Shown here one piece after another: positions 31,350-40,639 of a stretch of 44,539 nucleotides of DNA; the first letter of the stretch is position 1; each line of letters starts with the position of its first letter. The stretch is from contig NZ_BACU01000261.1 of assembly GCF_000333275.1 (NCBI RefSeq), forward strand, positions 206 through 44,744. The letters are read 5' to 3'. The notes beneath the pieces are model-generated. The model saw nothing but the letters and a program-made list of their open reading frames with translations, was not told the origin of the DNA and did not search any database. The stretch is from Azospirillum sp. B4. Lineage in GTDB: Bacteria > Pseudomonadota > Alphaproteobacteria > Azospirillales > Azospirillaceae. The position numbers and the translations under genes were made by a program.

Positions 31350-32731
31350 ACCGCCGTCCTCCCCCCCAAGGCCGTGGCGGCAAGCCTTCCGGCAACCGTC
31401 ACCAGACCCGCCGCCCGCCGGCCCGCCCGGTCGTGGAACCGCCTACCACCGGCCCCATTGAGATCACGGTGGAAAGCGTGGGGGCGCTGGGCGACGGCGT
31501 CGCCCGCTGGCAGGAACCCTATGGGCCGGAGCACCGGCTGTTCGTGCCCCAGACCCTGGTGGGCGACCGGCTGATGGTGCGCTTCGCCCAGCAGCGCGGC
31601 GAAGGCTGGCTGGTGGAGCCGGTGTCCCTGCTGGGCGAGGGGCCGGGCCGGGCCGAACCCGCCTGCCGCCATTTCGGCACCTGCGGTGGCTGTACCCTGC
31701 AGCACATGGACGCCGACACCTACGGCGCCTGGAAAGTGGACCAGCTGCGCCACGCCCTGGCGCGTGCCGGTATCACCGACGTGCCGCTGGCGCCGCTGGC
31801 GCGCACGCCGCCCCAGGCCCGCCGCCGCGCCGTGCTGGCCGGCGCCCGCCGGGGCCGACGCCTATGGCTGGGATTCAACGAGCGCGCCAGCCACCGCCTG
31901 GTGGATGTGGAGGAGTGCGCGGTGCTGGCGCCGCGCCTGATGGCCCTGGTCGCGCCCTTGCGCGCCCTGCTGCTGGAGCTGCTGCCGGACGAGCATACGC
32001 TGGACGTGGCGCTGACCCTGCTGGACGACGGTCCCGACGTGGTGCTGATGGGCCTGCCGCAGCCTGATCTGACCGCGCTGGAGAAGCTGGGCGCCTTCGC
32101 CCAGGCCAACGACCTGGCCCGCCTCACTTGGTCCAGACGGCCGGGCGCGCCGGTGGAGCCCATCGCGCTGCGCCGCACCGGCGTCGTGCGCTTCGGCCCG
32201 GTGGCCGTGTCGCCCGCCCCCGGGTCCTTCCTGCAGGCCAGCGCCGAGGGCGAGGCCGCCCTGGTGGCGGAGGCGCTGGCCGGCGCCAAGGGGGCGGCCC
32301 GGGTCGCCGACCTGTTCGCCGGCAGCGGCACCCTGACTTTCCCGCTGTCCACCCTGGCCCCCGTGCACGCGGTGGAAGGCGATGGCGTGGCCGTCACGGC
32401 GCTGGAGGCGGCGGCCCGCACCGGCAACGGCGGCCATCCCGTGACGGTGGAACGCCGTGACCTGTTCAAGGAGCCGCTGTCGCCGGCGGAGCTGTCAGCC
32501 TACCAGGCGGTGGTGTTCGACCCGCCGCGCGCCGGCGCCGCGTCCCAGGCGGCGGCGCTGGCGGCCTCATCCGTGCCGGTGGTGGTCGCCATCTCCTGCA
32601 ACCCGGTCAGCTTCGCCCGCGACGCGGCCCTGCTGCTGGGCGGGGGATATGTGCTGGAGCGGCTGGTGCCGGTGGACCAGTTCCTGTGGTCCCCCCACCT
32701 GGAGGTGGCGGCGCGCTTCCGTCGGCCCTGA
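31346..32731 (+). CDS. RlmD/TrmA-family 23S rRNA/tRNA uracil-C5 methyltransferase
   Basis: 461 aa from a GTG overlapping the previous stop. A basic, Pro-rich tail (1-36) leads into a TRAM domain, then the iron-sulfur cysteines C107, C113, C116 (CRHFGTCGGC) and a fourth Cys in DVEECAVL. The Rossmann part shows VADLFAGSGTLTFPL, FDPPRAGA and the catalytic SCNP (VAISCNPVSFARD). These are the marks of uracil-5 methyltransferases with a 4Fe-4S cluster. Which rRNA or tRNA position it modifies is not decidable here. Confidence 0.92.
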   Translation: MNRRPPPQGRGGKPSGNRHQTRRPPARPVVEPPTTGPIEITVESVGALGDGVARWQEPYGPEHRLFVPQTLVGDRLMVRFAQQRGEGWLVEPVSLLGEGPGRAEPACRHFGTCGGCTLQHMDADTYGAWKVDQLRHALARAGITDVPLAPLARTPPQARRRAVLAGARRGRRLWLGFNERASHRLVDVEECAVLAPRLMALVAPLRALLLELLPDEHTLDVALTLLDDGPDVVLMGLPQPDLTALEKLGAFAQANDLARLTWSRRPGAPVEPIALRRTGVVRFGPVAVSPAPGSFLQASAEGEAALVAEALAGAKGAARVADLFAGSGTLTFPLSTLAPVHAVEGDGVAVTALEAAARTGNGGHPVTVERRDLFKEPLSPAELSAYQAVVFDPPRAGAASQAAALAASSVPVVVAISCNPVSFARDAALLLGGGYVLERLVPVDQFLWSPHLEVAARFRRP

Positions 32732-32867
32732 GGCGCACGCCTGAGGCTCTGGCGCCACGGTGGCGTTAAAGGTGATGCCGGGGCGCCCTGCGGCGGTGCG
32801 GGGGCGGCGGGGGCGTGCTATAACCCCACCCCCGTTGGCGCAATCCAGAAGCGAGTCCGGCAGTCCC

Positions 32868-33059
32868 ATGAGCAAGGCGCTTGAGATCCTTAAGTCCTAC
32901 GCCCCGGCCACGGTGGCGGAAGAGAACGTGCTGAACGACATCCTGGACCGGCTGGGCCGCCGCTCCCTGGACGCCGACACCGCCATCGAACAGATCATCG
33001 ACCGTCTGGACTGGCCGCTGGACCGGGCCGCCGCCGAGGTAGATGCCTATTTAGAGTAA
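32868..33059 (+). CDS. Conserved-looking small protein, 63 aa
   Basis: ATG 32868; an upstream open frame adds Pro/Arg-rich residues without support. The product reads MSKALEILKSYAPATVAEEN, then LNDILDRLGRRSLDADTAIEQIIDRLDWPLDRAAAEVDAYLE in two helical blocks. No family recognised. It is followed at once by structured repeat copy B. Confidence 0.62.
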   Translation: MSKALEILKSYAPATVAEENVLNDILDRLGRRSLDADTAIEQIIDRLDWPLDRAAAEVDAYLE

Positions 33060-33086
33060 TTCCTCAGGCGCCGGTTTTTGAGTGTT

Positions 33087-33175
33087 CCTCAATCGCCGGC
33101 GTCCCCGTCCGGGGACTTGGCTTCCTCGCTCCGCCCTGCGGTGCTCGCTGCGGCGGCCACGGTCGTGGCCTAGTC
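33087..33175 (+). repeat. Structured intergenic repeat, copy B
   Basis: CCTCAA at 33087, stem GTCCCC/GGGGAC with loop GTCC (33101-33116), the TTGGCTTCCTC block, a weak GC-rich stem, then stem GGCCAC/GTGGCC with loop GGTC (33155-33170) and TAG. The last hairpin of the other copies is replaced by a longer imperfect hairpin GTCGCTACG...CGAAGCGAC reaching about 33230. It lies between the convergent genes ending at 33059 and 33269. Confidence 0.82.
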
Positions 33176-33268
33176 GCTACGCTCCGTTGTGCCTTATGCT
33201 GAAACAGATGCTGACGGAACGAAGCGACAAGCCCGCCACCGCCGGCGCCTGGGGCGAACGAACACGCA

Positions 33269-34354
33269 TCACTCGGTAATGCGTATGGTGGGAAGCCCCA
33301 CCCCCGCGGCGGCGCGTTCGCGCAGGATTTCGCGGCGGAAGCGGTAAAGTTCCGCCGGCCGGCCGCCGGTGCGCACTTCCAGGGCGCCCGTCGCCTCCAC
33401 CAGGCCGCCGGCGATCAGCAGGCGGCGGAAGTTCTGCTTGTGCAGGCGCACGCCCGACAGGGCCTCCACCAGGCGCTGCAGCTGGAACAAGGTGAACTGC
33501 GGCGGCAGCAGGTCGAACACCACCGGCCGGTATTTCAGCTTGCCGCGCACCCGGCCCAGGGCCGCCGCCAGGATGCGGCGGTTGTCCTGCGCCATGGGGA
33601 TGCCGGTGGCGGCCAGGGCGTCGGGCTGCACCGGGCCGGACCACAGGCCCGCCACGTCGGCCGGCAGCTTGCCATTCTGCGCCAGGCGGGCCAGCACGGC
33701 GCGGTCGCGCGGCGCCTCCGCCACCAGGCCCGCCTCGTACAGCAGCTCATACCGTTCCAGAACCCGCTCGTAATCCCAGGCGTCGTCGTCGCGGCTGAAG
33801 GTGGTGTGCACCCGGTCGCGGCGAGCCGCCGCCAGGTCCGGGTCATGCGCGGCCCAGCGGTCCAGTGCCGGCAGCAGCGTGCGGGCGATCATGGCCGGCC
33901 GGCCGTCACGCCAGTCCTCCCACGGGAAATAGCTGTACCAGTCGTGCCATTCGGCGGCACCGGAGCCCGACAGGGGCGCCTCGCGCGTCAGGGCGATGTA
34001 GCCGACGGAAACAACGCGGGCGTCGCCGTCCACCTCCCGCAGGTCGCGGTAGCGGTCGCCGAAGGTGTACAGCTGTTCCACATAGCCCAGCGGCAGGCCG
34101 GTCAGCTCCGTCACCCAGCGGCGCAGGCCCTGTTCCAGGGTGCGGTGGCGTTCGGGCGCGAAGGGGCCGAAGGGCAGGGCGTCCCAGTCGCCGCTGGCCT
34201 GCTGCTGCGGTGTGGCCAGGTCGTGGGTCAGGCGGCGCACCACCAGCACGCGCGGCACCTCCCGCGTCACGGCCACGATCACGGCGGTCAGGCCGATGGA
34301 CGCCCGCTCGGCTGAAGGGGGCGCGTAGGCTTGGGGTTGCCGGTCGCTGGTCAC
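33269..34354 (-). CDS. NrtR-like NUDIX/winged-helix NAD-type regulator
   Basis: 361 aa from GTG 34354 with GGGAGA before it. The N-terminal part is NUDIX-like (LTAVIVAVTREVPRVLVVRR, then LPFGPFAPERHRTLEQGLRRWV) but lacks a canonical NUDIX box. The C-terminal winged helix is the NrtR type: PVVFDLLPPQFTLFQLQRLVEAL, HKQNFRRLLIAGGLVEATG, GGRPAELYRFRRE. NrtR proteins sense ADP-ribose or related NAD metabolites and repress NAD genes. It is divergent from NAD-dependent glutamate dehydrogenase, so a link between NAD state and glutamate breakdown is likely but unproven. Confidence 0.83.
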   Translation of the reverse strand: MTSDRQPQAYAPPSAERASIGLTAVIVAVTREVPRVLVVRRLTHDLATPQQQASGDWDALPFGPFAPERHRTLEQGLRRWVTELTGLPLGYVEQLYTFGDRYRDLREVDGDARVVSVGYIALTREAPLSGSGAAEWHDWYSYFPWEDWRDGRPAMIARTLLPALDRWAAHDPDLAAARRDRVHTTFSRDDDAWDYERVLERYELLYEAGLVAEAPRDRAVLARLAQNGKLPADVAGLWSGPVQPDALAATGIPMAQDNRRILAAALGRVRGKLKYRPVVFDLLPPQFTLFQLQRLVEALSGVRLHKQNFRRLLIAGGLVEATGALEVRTGGRPAELYRFRREILRERAAAGVGLPTIRITE

Positions 34355-34619
34355 GAGTCTCCCGCCAAATCTGTTTTCCGGGCACTGTTTTCCCGCCGGG
34401 GGCGGAGGGCCGTCCCGGCGCGCGACAGAATGTGTTGTCCGAGACGCTTTTGACAGCAAGAGAAAGTTCACGGGCACCTGTTAAAAGACGACAATCTTCT
34501 TATTTCCCAACGGGGCGGTATGCCGCTTCGTTTCCCCACCGCGTTTTGCCTATGGTGGGCCCCGCGAATTAACGGGCCGCCCGGATCCGAGAGACGGCCC
34601 GACTTCGGGAGAGAGACCC
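34355..34619. other. 265-bp divergent promoter region of regulator and NAD-GDH
   Basis: It contains the direct repeat CTGTTTTCC(G/C)(G/C)G twice (about 34368-34396), 14-40 bp in front of the regulator start, which could be operator half-sites. A TTGACA-like -35 box near 34449 points toward gdh, without a convincing -10. Confidence 0.35.
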
Positions 34620-37600
34620 ATGGCGCTCAAAGCTGAACAGCGCAAATCCGAACTGACCGAACAGATCGCCGCCAAGGTGCGGGATCGTCTAAGCCGGGAA
34701 AAGGCCGCTCCGGCCGAACGCTTCGTCCGGCAGTTCTACGCCAACGTGCCCCCGGACGACATCCTGCGCAGCAGCAGCGACGAATTGTACGGCGCCGCCA
34801 TCGCCATGTGGCAGTTCGGGGCCATGCGCAAGGCCGGCGCCGCCCAGGTGCGCGTCTGCAATCCCAAGGTGGAGCAGGACGGCTGGCACGCCCCCCACAC
34901 CGTGGTCCAGATCGTCAACGACGACATGCCCTTCCTGGTGGACAGCGTCTCGGCGGAACTGAACCGCCACGGCCTGACCGTGCACCTGGTGATCCACCCG
35001 GTGGTGAAGGTGAAGCGCGATGCCGACGGCCGCCTGGTCGAGCTGTATGAGCCGCACGCCGCCCCGGCCGATGCCAAGGCCGAAAGCTTCATGCATGTGG
35101 AGGTCGACCAGCAGACCGCCCCCGATTTGCTGGAAAAGGTCCGCGCCGGCTTGGTGCACGTCCTCTCCGACGTGCGCGCCGCGGTGGACGATTTCCACGC
35201 CATGCGCCAGCGCGTGACCGAGACCATCGCCGAATCGCGGAAGGCCAGCCAGTCCCTGGACGCCGCCGAGGTGGCGGAGGGCGTGGACTTCCTGCGCTGG
35301 GTCGACGACGACCACTTCATCTTCCTCGGTGTGCGCGAGTACCGCTTCGGGCATGAGGACGGCCAGGACACGCTGGACATCCTGCCCGGCGCCGGCCTGG
35401 GCATCCTGCGCGACGACGAGGTCTCGGTCTTCGACGGCCTGCGCTACTTCGCCCAGCTGCCGCCGGACGTGCGCGCCTTCGTCCGCCAGCCGCGCGCCAT
35501 CATGGTGACCAAGGCCAACAAGGACAGCACCGTCCACCGCCCGGCGCCGCTGGACGCCGTGATGGTGAAGCTGTTCGACGACAGCGGCGTGGAGATCGGG
35601 GAGCGGCTGTTCGTCGGCCTCTTCACCTCCGTCGCCTATAACCGCGCGGTGCGGGAAATCCCCTACCTGCGCCAGAAGGTGAACCGGGCGCTGGAGCGGG
35701 CGGGCTTCGACAAGTCCAGCCACGACGGCAAGGCCCTGCTGCACATTCTGGAGACCTATCCCCGGGATGACCTGTTCCAGATCAGCGATGATGAACTGTT
35801 CGACATCGCCATGGGCGTGCTGCACCTGCAGGATCGCCAGCGCGTGGCCATGTTCGTGCGCAAGGATCCGTTCGAACGCTTCGTCAGCGTGCTGATCTAC
35901 GTGCCCCGCGACCGCTACGACACCGACCTGCGCCTGAAGCTGCAGGGCATCCTGGAGTCGGCGTTCGAGGGCAAGACGACGCAGAGCCACGTCATGCTGT
36001 CGGAAAGCGTGCTGGCCCGCGCCCACATCATCATTCAGACCACGCCCGGCAAGGTCCCGGACTACGACGTCCGCGACATCGAGGAGATGCTGATCGAGGC
36101 GGCGCGCGGCTGGGGCGAGCGCCTGCAACAGGCCCTGGTGGACGCCAAGGGTGAGGAGGTTGGCCTGCGCCTGGCCCGCCGCTATCGCCGCGGCACCCTG
36201 GCCGAAGGCTATCGCGAGACCTACAGCCCCGAAGCCGCCGTGATGGACATCGAGCGGCTGGAGGCGGTGGCGGCCACGGGCCAAATCGCCCTGAACCTGC
36301 ACCGCCCGGTGGAGGCCGAGCCGCACGAGCTGTTCTTCAAGGTCTACCATGACGGCACGCCGGTGCAGCTGTCGCAGGCCCTGCCCATGCTGGAGGATCT
36401 GGGCCTGAGGATCCTGGCCGAAGGCGGCCCCCACGAGGTGCGCATCCCCGGTCGCGAGAAGTCCATCTGGATCCAGGACTTCGAGATGAAGATGGCCAAC
36501 GGCCAGGCCGTCGAGCTGGACACCGTGAAGGACGCGTTCGAGGACGCCTTCATGCGCGTCTGGACCGGCGAGGCCCAGACCGACGGCTTCAACAAGCTGG
36601 TGCTGGGGGCCGGTTTGGCCTGGCGTGACGTTACCATGGTGCGCGCTTACGCCAAGTATCTGCGCCAGGCCCGCTTCGACTTCTCCCAGTCCTATATCGA
36701 GGACACGCTGGCGGCCCATGTGGGCATCACCAAGCTGCTGGTGCGCCTGTTCCACCTGGCCCATGACCCGGCCACCGTCGAAAAGCTGGGCCGGGATGAG
36801 GTGGACAGCCGGCGCATGGGCCTGGTGGTGGAGATCGACCACGCCCTGGACCAGGTCACCAACCTGGATGAGGACCGCATCCTGCGCCGGATGCTGAACC
36901 TGATCCGCGCGACCCTGCGCACCAACTTCTTCCAGAAGGGCGCCGACGGCCAGCCCAAGCCCTACCTGTCGTTCAAGCTGGACAGCCGCTCCATCGACGA
37001 TCTGCCGCTGCCCCGGCCCATGGTGGAAATCTGGGTCTACAGCCCCCGGGTGGAGGCGGTGCACCTGCGCGGCGGCAAGGTGGCGCGCGGCGGCATCCGC
37101 TGGTCCGACCGCAAGGAGGATTTCCGCACGGAAATCCTGGGTCTGATCAAGGCGCAGATGGTGAAGAACGCCGTCATCGTTCCCATGGGCTCCAAGGGCG
37201 GATTCGTGGTGAAGAACCCGCCGCCGGCCTCCGCCGGGCGCGAGGCGGCGCTGGCCGAAGGCATCGAGTGCTACAAGACCATGATGCGCGGCCTGCTGGA
37301 CATCACCGACAACCTGGTGAAGGGCCAGGTGGTGCATCCCAAGGACGTCGTGCGCCTGGACGGGGACGACCCCTACCTGGTGGTGGCGGCGGACAAGGGC
37401 ACGGCGACATTCTCCGACATCGCCAACGGTGTCAGCCGCGACTACGGATTCTGGCTGGACGACGCCTTCGCCTCCGGCGGGTCCGCCGGCTATGACCACA
37501 AGAAGATGGGCATCACCGCCCGTGGCGCGTGGGAGGCGGTGAAGCGCCATTTCCGCGAACTGGGCCGGGACTGCCAGACCCAGGACTTCACCGTGGTCGG

Positions 37601-39479
37601 CGTGGGCGACATGTCGGGTGACGTGTTCGGCAACGGCATGCTGCTGTCGAAGCACATCCGCCTGGTGGCGGCCTTCGACCACCGCCATATCTTCCTGGAC
37701 CCCAACCCGGACGCGGCCGCCAGCTGGGAAGAGCGCAAGCGCGTCTTCGACCTGCCGCGCTCCTCTTGGATGGACTATGACCAGTCCAAGCTGTCCCAGG
37801 GCGGCGGCATCTTCGAGCGCGGGGCCAAGTCCGTGCCCCTGTCGCCGGAGGTGCGCCAGGTCCTGGGCGTCACGGCCGAACGCCTGACCCCGGCCGAACT
37901 GATGCAGACCATCCTGAAGGCGGAGGTGGACCTGCTGTGGCTGGGCGGCATCGGCACCTATGTGAAGGCCGGGGCTGAGAGCAACGCCGAGGTGGGCGAC
38001 AAGGCCAACGACGCGCTGCGCATCGATGGCCGCCAGGTCCGCGCCAAGGTGGTGGGCGAGGGCGCCAACCTGGGCTTCACCCAGCGCGGCCGGATCGAGG
38101 CGGCGCAGGCCGGCGTGCGCCTCAACACCGACGCCATCGACAACTCCGCCGGCGTCGACACGTCCGACCATGAGGTGAACATCAAGATCCTGCTGCGCGA
38201 CGTGATGGACCGGGGCAGCATGACGCTGCCCCAGCGCGACGTGCTGCTGGCCACCATGACCGACGACGTGGCGGACCTGGTGCTGGCCGACAACTACCAG
38301 CAGACCCAGGCCCTCTCCATTGATGAGGCGGTGGCCCCGGACACGCTGGACGATTTGGCGCGCTTCATCCGCCTGATGGAAAAGGCGGGCAAGCTGAACC
38401 GCGCCATCGAGTTCCTGCCGACGGACGAGGAAGTGGCCCTGCGCGCCCAGGCCCGCAAGGGCCTGACCCGGCCGGAGACGGCGGTGTTGCTGGCCTATGC
38501 CAAGATCGACCTGTACGACAAGCTGTTGAATTCCGACCTGCCGGACGATGCCAAGATGGCGGCGGACCTGGTGGATTATTTCCCCGCCAGCCTGCAGCAG
38601 CAGTACCCCCAGGCGGTCTCCGGCCACCAGCTGCGGCGGGAGATCATCGCCACCGTGGCCACCAACAGCATGGTCAACCGCGTCGGTCCCAGCTTCGTGG
38701 CCGAGATGGTGGAACAGACCGGCCTGGGCGAGGCCGACGTGGCCCGCGCCTATCACATCGTGCGCGACGCCTATGGCCTGCCCGCGGTGTGGAAGGCCAT
38801 CGACGCCCTGGACAACCAGGTGCCGGCGGCGACGCAGACGGCCATGGGCCTGGCCACCCGCCTGCTGTTGCGGCGGGCCGTGCCCTGGACCCTGCTGAAC
38901 AACCCCCACCCGCTTGATATGGCGGCCGGCATCGCCCGGCTGGCCCCGGCGGTGAAGGTGCTGTCCCGGGCGCTGGCCGACATCCTGTCGCCCGACGCCG
39001 CCGCCGACCTGGCCGCCAGGAAGGATGAGCTGGAAAAGGCCGGCGTGCCGGCCGACCTGGCCCATCACCTGGCCGCCCTGCCGGCGCTGGCCGCCGCCAC
39101 CGACATCAGCCAGATCGCGGTGGAGGCCAACCGGGCGGTGGACAAGGTGGCCGCCGTCCACTTCGCGCTGGGCGAGCGGCTGGGCTTCGACTGGCTGCGC
39201 GGCCGGGCCGGGGCGGTGAAGACCACCACCCACTGGCAGCGCCAGGCCCTGGGCGCCATCATCGATGACCTCTACAGCCTGCAGGGCCGCCTGGCCGCCC
39301 GCGTGCTGGCGGGCGAGGGCGACGATGTCACGTCCCTGATCGACGCCTGGTTGGCCTCCAAGTCCGGCCCGGTGGACCGTATCCAGTCGCTGCTGTCCGA
39401 ACTGCGCGGCGTGGCGCACCTGGACGTGGCCATGCTGGCCGTGGCCACCCGCCAGTTGCGTGGCCTGACCGCCGGCTGA
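34620..39479 (+). CDS. gdhB: NAD-specific glutamate dehydrogenase, large (180-kDa) type
   Basis: 1619 aa, the full length of the L-GDH180 class. ATG follows CGGGAGAGAGACCC. A long N-terminal regulatory part with ACT-like segments (~1-700) precedes the catalytic region: VARGGIRWSDRKEDFRTEILGL in parts, IVPMGSKGGFVVKNPP with the lysine motif, DDPYLVVAADKGTATFSD and VVGVGDMSGDVFGNGMLLS for the nucleotide site. It deaminates glutamate to 2-oxoglutarate with NAD and so works in amino acid catabolism. It is divergent from the NrtR-like regulator. Structured repeat copy C follows behind its stop. Confidence 0.96.
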   Translation: MALKAEQRKSELTEQIAAKVRDRLSREKAAPAERFVRQFYANVPPDDILRSSSDELYGAAIAMWQFGAMRKAGAAQVRVCNPKVEQDGWHAPHTVVQIVNDDMPFLVDSVSAELNRHGLTVHLVIHPVVKVKRDADGRLVELYEPHAAPADAKAESFMHVEVDQQTAPDLLEKVRAGLVHVLSDVRAAVDDFHAMRQRVTETIAESRKASQSLDAAEVAEGVDFLRWVDDDHFIFLGVREYRFGHEDGQDTLDILPGAGLGILRDDEVSVFDGLRYFAQLPPDVRAFVRQPRAIMVTKANKDSTVHRPAPLDAVMVKLFDDSGVEIGERLFVGLFTSVAYNRAVREIPYLRQKVNRALERAGFDKSSHDGKALLHILETYPRDDLFQISDDELFDIAMGVLHLQDRQRVAMFVRKDPFERFVSVLIYVPRDRYDTDLRLKLQGILESAFEGKTTQSHVMLSESVLARAHIIIQTTPGKVPDYDVRDIEEMLIEAARGWGERLQQALVDAKGEEVGLRLARRYRRGTLAEGYRETYSPEAAVMDIERLEAVAATGQIALNLHRPVEAEPHELFFKVYHDGTPVQLSQALPMLEDLGLRILAEGGPHEVRIPGREKSIWIQDFEMKMANGQAVELDTVKDAFEDAFMRVWTGEAQTDGFNKLVLGAGLAWRDVTMVRAYAKYLRQARFDFSQSYIEDTLAAHVGITKLLVRLFHLAHDPATVEKLGRDEVDSRRMGLVVEIDHALDQVTNLDEDRILRRMLNLIRATLRTNFFQKGADGQPKPYLSFKLDSRSIDDLPLPRPMVEIWVYSPRVEAVHLRGGKVARGGIRWSDRKEDFRTEILGLIKAQMVKNAVIVPMGSKGGFVVKNPPPASAGREAALAEGIECYKTMMRGLLDITDNLVKGQVVHPKDVVRLDGDDPYLVVAADKGTATFSDIANGVSRDYGFWLDDAFASGGSAGYDHKKMGITARGAWEAVKRHFRELGRDCQTQDFTVVGVGDMSGDVFGNGMLLSKHIRLVAAFDHRHIFLDPNPDAAASWEERKRVFDLPRSSWMDYDQSKLSQGGGIFERGAKSVPLSPEVRQVLGVTAERLTPAELMQTILKAEVDLLWLGGIGTYVKAGAESNAEVGDKANDALRIDGRQVRAKVVGEGANLGFTQRGRIEAAQAGVRLNTDAIDNSAGVDTSDHEVNIKILLRDVMDRGSMTLPQRDVLLATMTDDVADLVLADNYQQTQALSIDEAVAPDTLDDLARFIRLMEKAGKLNRAIEFLPTDEEVALRAQARKGLTRPETAVLLAYAKIDLYDKLLNSDLPDDAKMAADLVDYFPASLQQQYPQAVSGHQLRREIIATVATNSMVNRVGPSFVAEMVEQTGLGEADVARAYHIVRDAYGLPAVWKAIDALDNQVPAATQTAMGLATRLLLRRAVPWTLLNNPHPLDMAAGIARLAPAVKVLSRALADILSPDAAADLAARKDELEKAGVPADLAHHLAALPALAAATDISQIAVEANRAVDKVAAVHFALGERLGFDWLRGRAGAVKTTTHWQRQALGAIIDDLYSLQGRLAARVLAGEGDDVTSLIDAWLASKSGPVDRIQSLLSELRGVAHLDVAMLAVATRQLRGLTAG

Positions 39480-39524
39480 TTTGGTCTTATACCGACGGCA
39501 TTTGATCGTGACCGCTTAAATGCC

Positions 39525-39650
39525 CCTCAAGTGCCGGGCGCCGGCATCCGCCGGCTTGGCTATCCTCACGTTTCTGTCCGCTACGCTCCCAGAAACGTTC
39601 CGGCGGCCCCAGTCGGGGCCTACAGCGGCATGAACCACAGTTCATGCCGC
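39525..39650 (+). repeat. Structured intergenic repeat, copy C
   Basis: CCTCAA at 39525, stem GCCGGC/GCCGGC with loop ATCC (39540-39555), TTGGCTATCCTC, stem ACGTTTCTG/CAGAAACGT (39568-39598), TTCCGGC, stem GGCCCC/GGGGCC with loop AGTC (39605-39620), TA, then stem CGGCATGAAC/GTTCATGCCG with loop CACA (39626-39649). It is the best preserved of the three copies and lies between convergent genes (NAD-GDH and the EamA transporter), where it may also end transcription. Confidence 0.87.
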
Positions 39651-39662
39651 TGGGGTGAGGCT

Positions 39663-40562
39663 TTACCCCTGGACGGAGGCTGCCGCCGGGGCCTTGGCCG
39701 GGCGCTGGGTCAGCACGATGCCCAGCACCACCAGGCCGCCGCCCACCAGGTGATAGGGATGCAGCACCTCGTCCAGCAGCAGGGCCGCCAGCACGGCGGT
39801 GGTGATGGGCAGCAGGTTCATGAAGATGGCGGTGCGACCGGGCCCCAGGTGCTTCACCCCCTGCATCCACAGCACTGGCGCCAGGATGGAGGTCGGAATC
39901 CCGGCGTAGGCCACCATGGCGATGGTGGCGGGCGTGATCGGTGCCGCTGGCGCCAGCAGATACCCCGGCAACAGGAAGATCAGGCCCGCCGCGATCTGGG
40001 CATAGAGCGAGGTCCACACCGGCAAGGGCAGGGGCCAGCGCTTCAGGCAAACCCCATACCCCGCGTAGGCGATGCAGGCCCCCAGCATGTAGGCGTCGCC
40101 CCGCCCCACGCCGTGGGACAGCAGGCGGCCATAATCGCCCTGGCCCAGCACGAACAGGATGCCAGCCAGCGACACCAGCCCGCCCGCCAGGGCCAGGGGC
40201 CCCTGCCTCTGCCGCAGCCACGCGGCGCCGATCGCCAGGGTCAGCAGCGGGACCAGCGCCACGAAGATGCCGATGTTGGTGGCGCTGGTGCTGGCGGCGG
40301 CGTAGTAGGCCAGGCCCTGGTACAGCGCCATGCCCAGCAGGCCCAGGATGGTGATCTGGGCCAGGTGCCGGCGGATGACCGCCCGCGACACCCAGGCCCT
40401 GCGCAGGCAGAAGGGCGTCAGCAGCACGAAGGCCAGCAGCCAGCGGTCGAAGGCGATGACGCTGGGCGGGATGGCGCCGGCCGAGGCCTTGGTCACCAGG
40501 TTGTTGCCGGTCCAGATCAGCACGGCCAGCAGGGGAAAGGTCAGGTACAGGCGGGGTGTCAT
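39663..40562 (-). CDS. EamA/DMT-family transporter
   Basis: 299 aa from ATG 40562. Ten hydrophobic segments in two EamA repeats: LLAVLIWTGNNLVTKASAGAIPPSVIAFDRWLLA (in parts), then GDAYMLGACIAYAGYGVCLKRW opening the second half, ending LLDEVLHPYHLVGGGLVVLGI. It is likely an inner-membrane exporter of amino acids or metabolites; substrate unknown. It is codirectional with the LysR gene that ends up at 41572 (77 bp between them). Confidence 0.9.
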   Translation of the reverse strand: MTPRLYLTFPLLAVLIWTGNNLVTKASAGAIPPSVIAFDRWLLAFVLLTPFCLRRAWVSRAVIRRHLAQITILGLLGMALYQGLAYYAAASTSATNIGIFVALVPLLTLAIGAAWLRQRQGPLALAGGLVSLAGILFVLGQGDYGRLLSHGVGRGDAYMLGACIAYAGYGVCLKRWPLPLPVWTSLYAQIAAGLIFLLPGYLLAPAAPITPATIAMVAYAGIPTSILAPVLWMQGVKHLGPGRTAIFMNLLPITTAVLAALLLDEVLHPYHLVGGGLVVLGIVLTQRPAKAPAAASVQG

Positions 40563-40639
40563 GGGTCTCGATCCTACTTGGGACGCGACCCTAATGCCGG
40601 ACGGGTCCGGCCTGTAGAGCGACTTTGCGACGGCAGCCA

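Noticed and set aside
34689..39419. A 1576-codon open frame on the minus strand opposite NAD-GDH
   Set aside because: It mirrors gdh exactly, is rich in His/Gln/Val as expected of an antisense frame of a high-GC gene, and has no ribosome site or family pattern.
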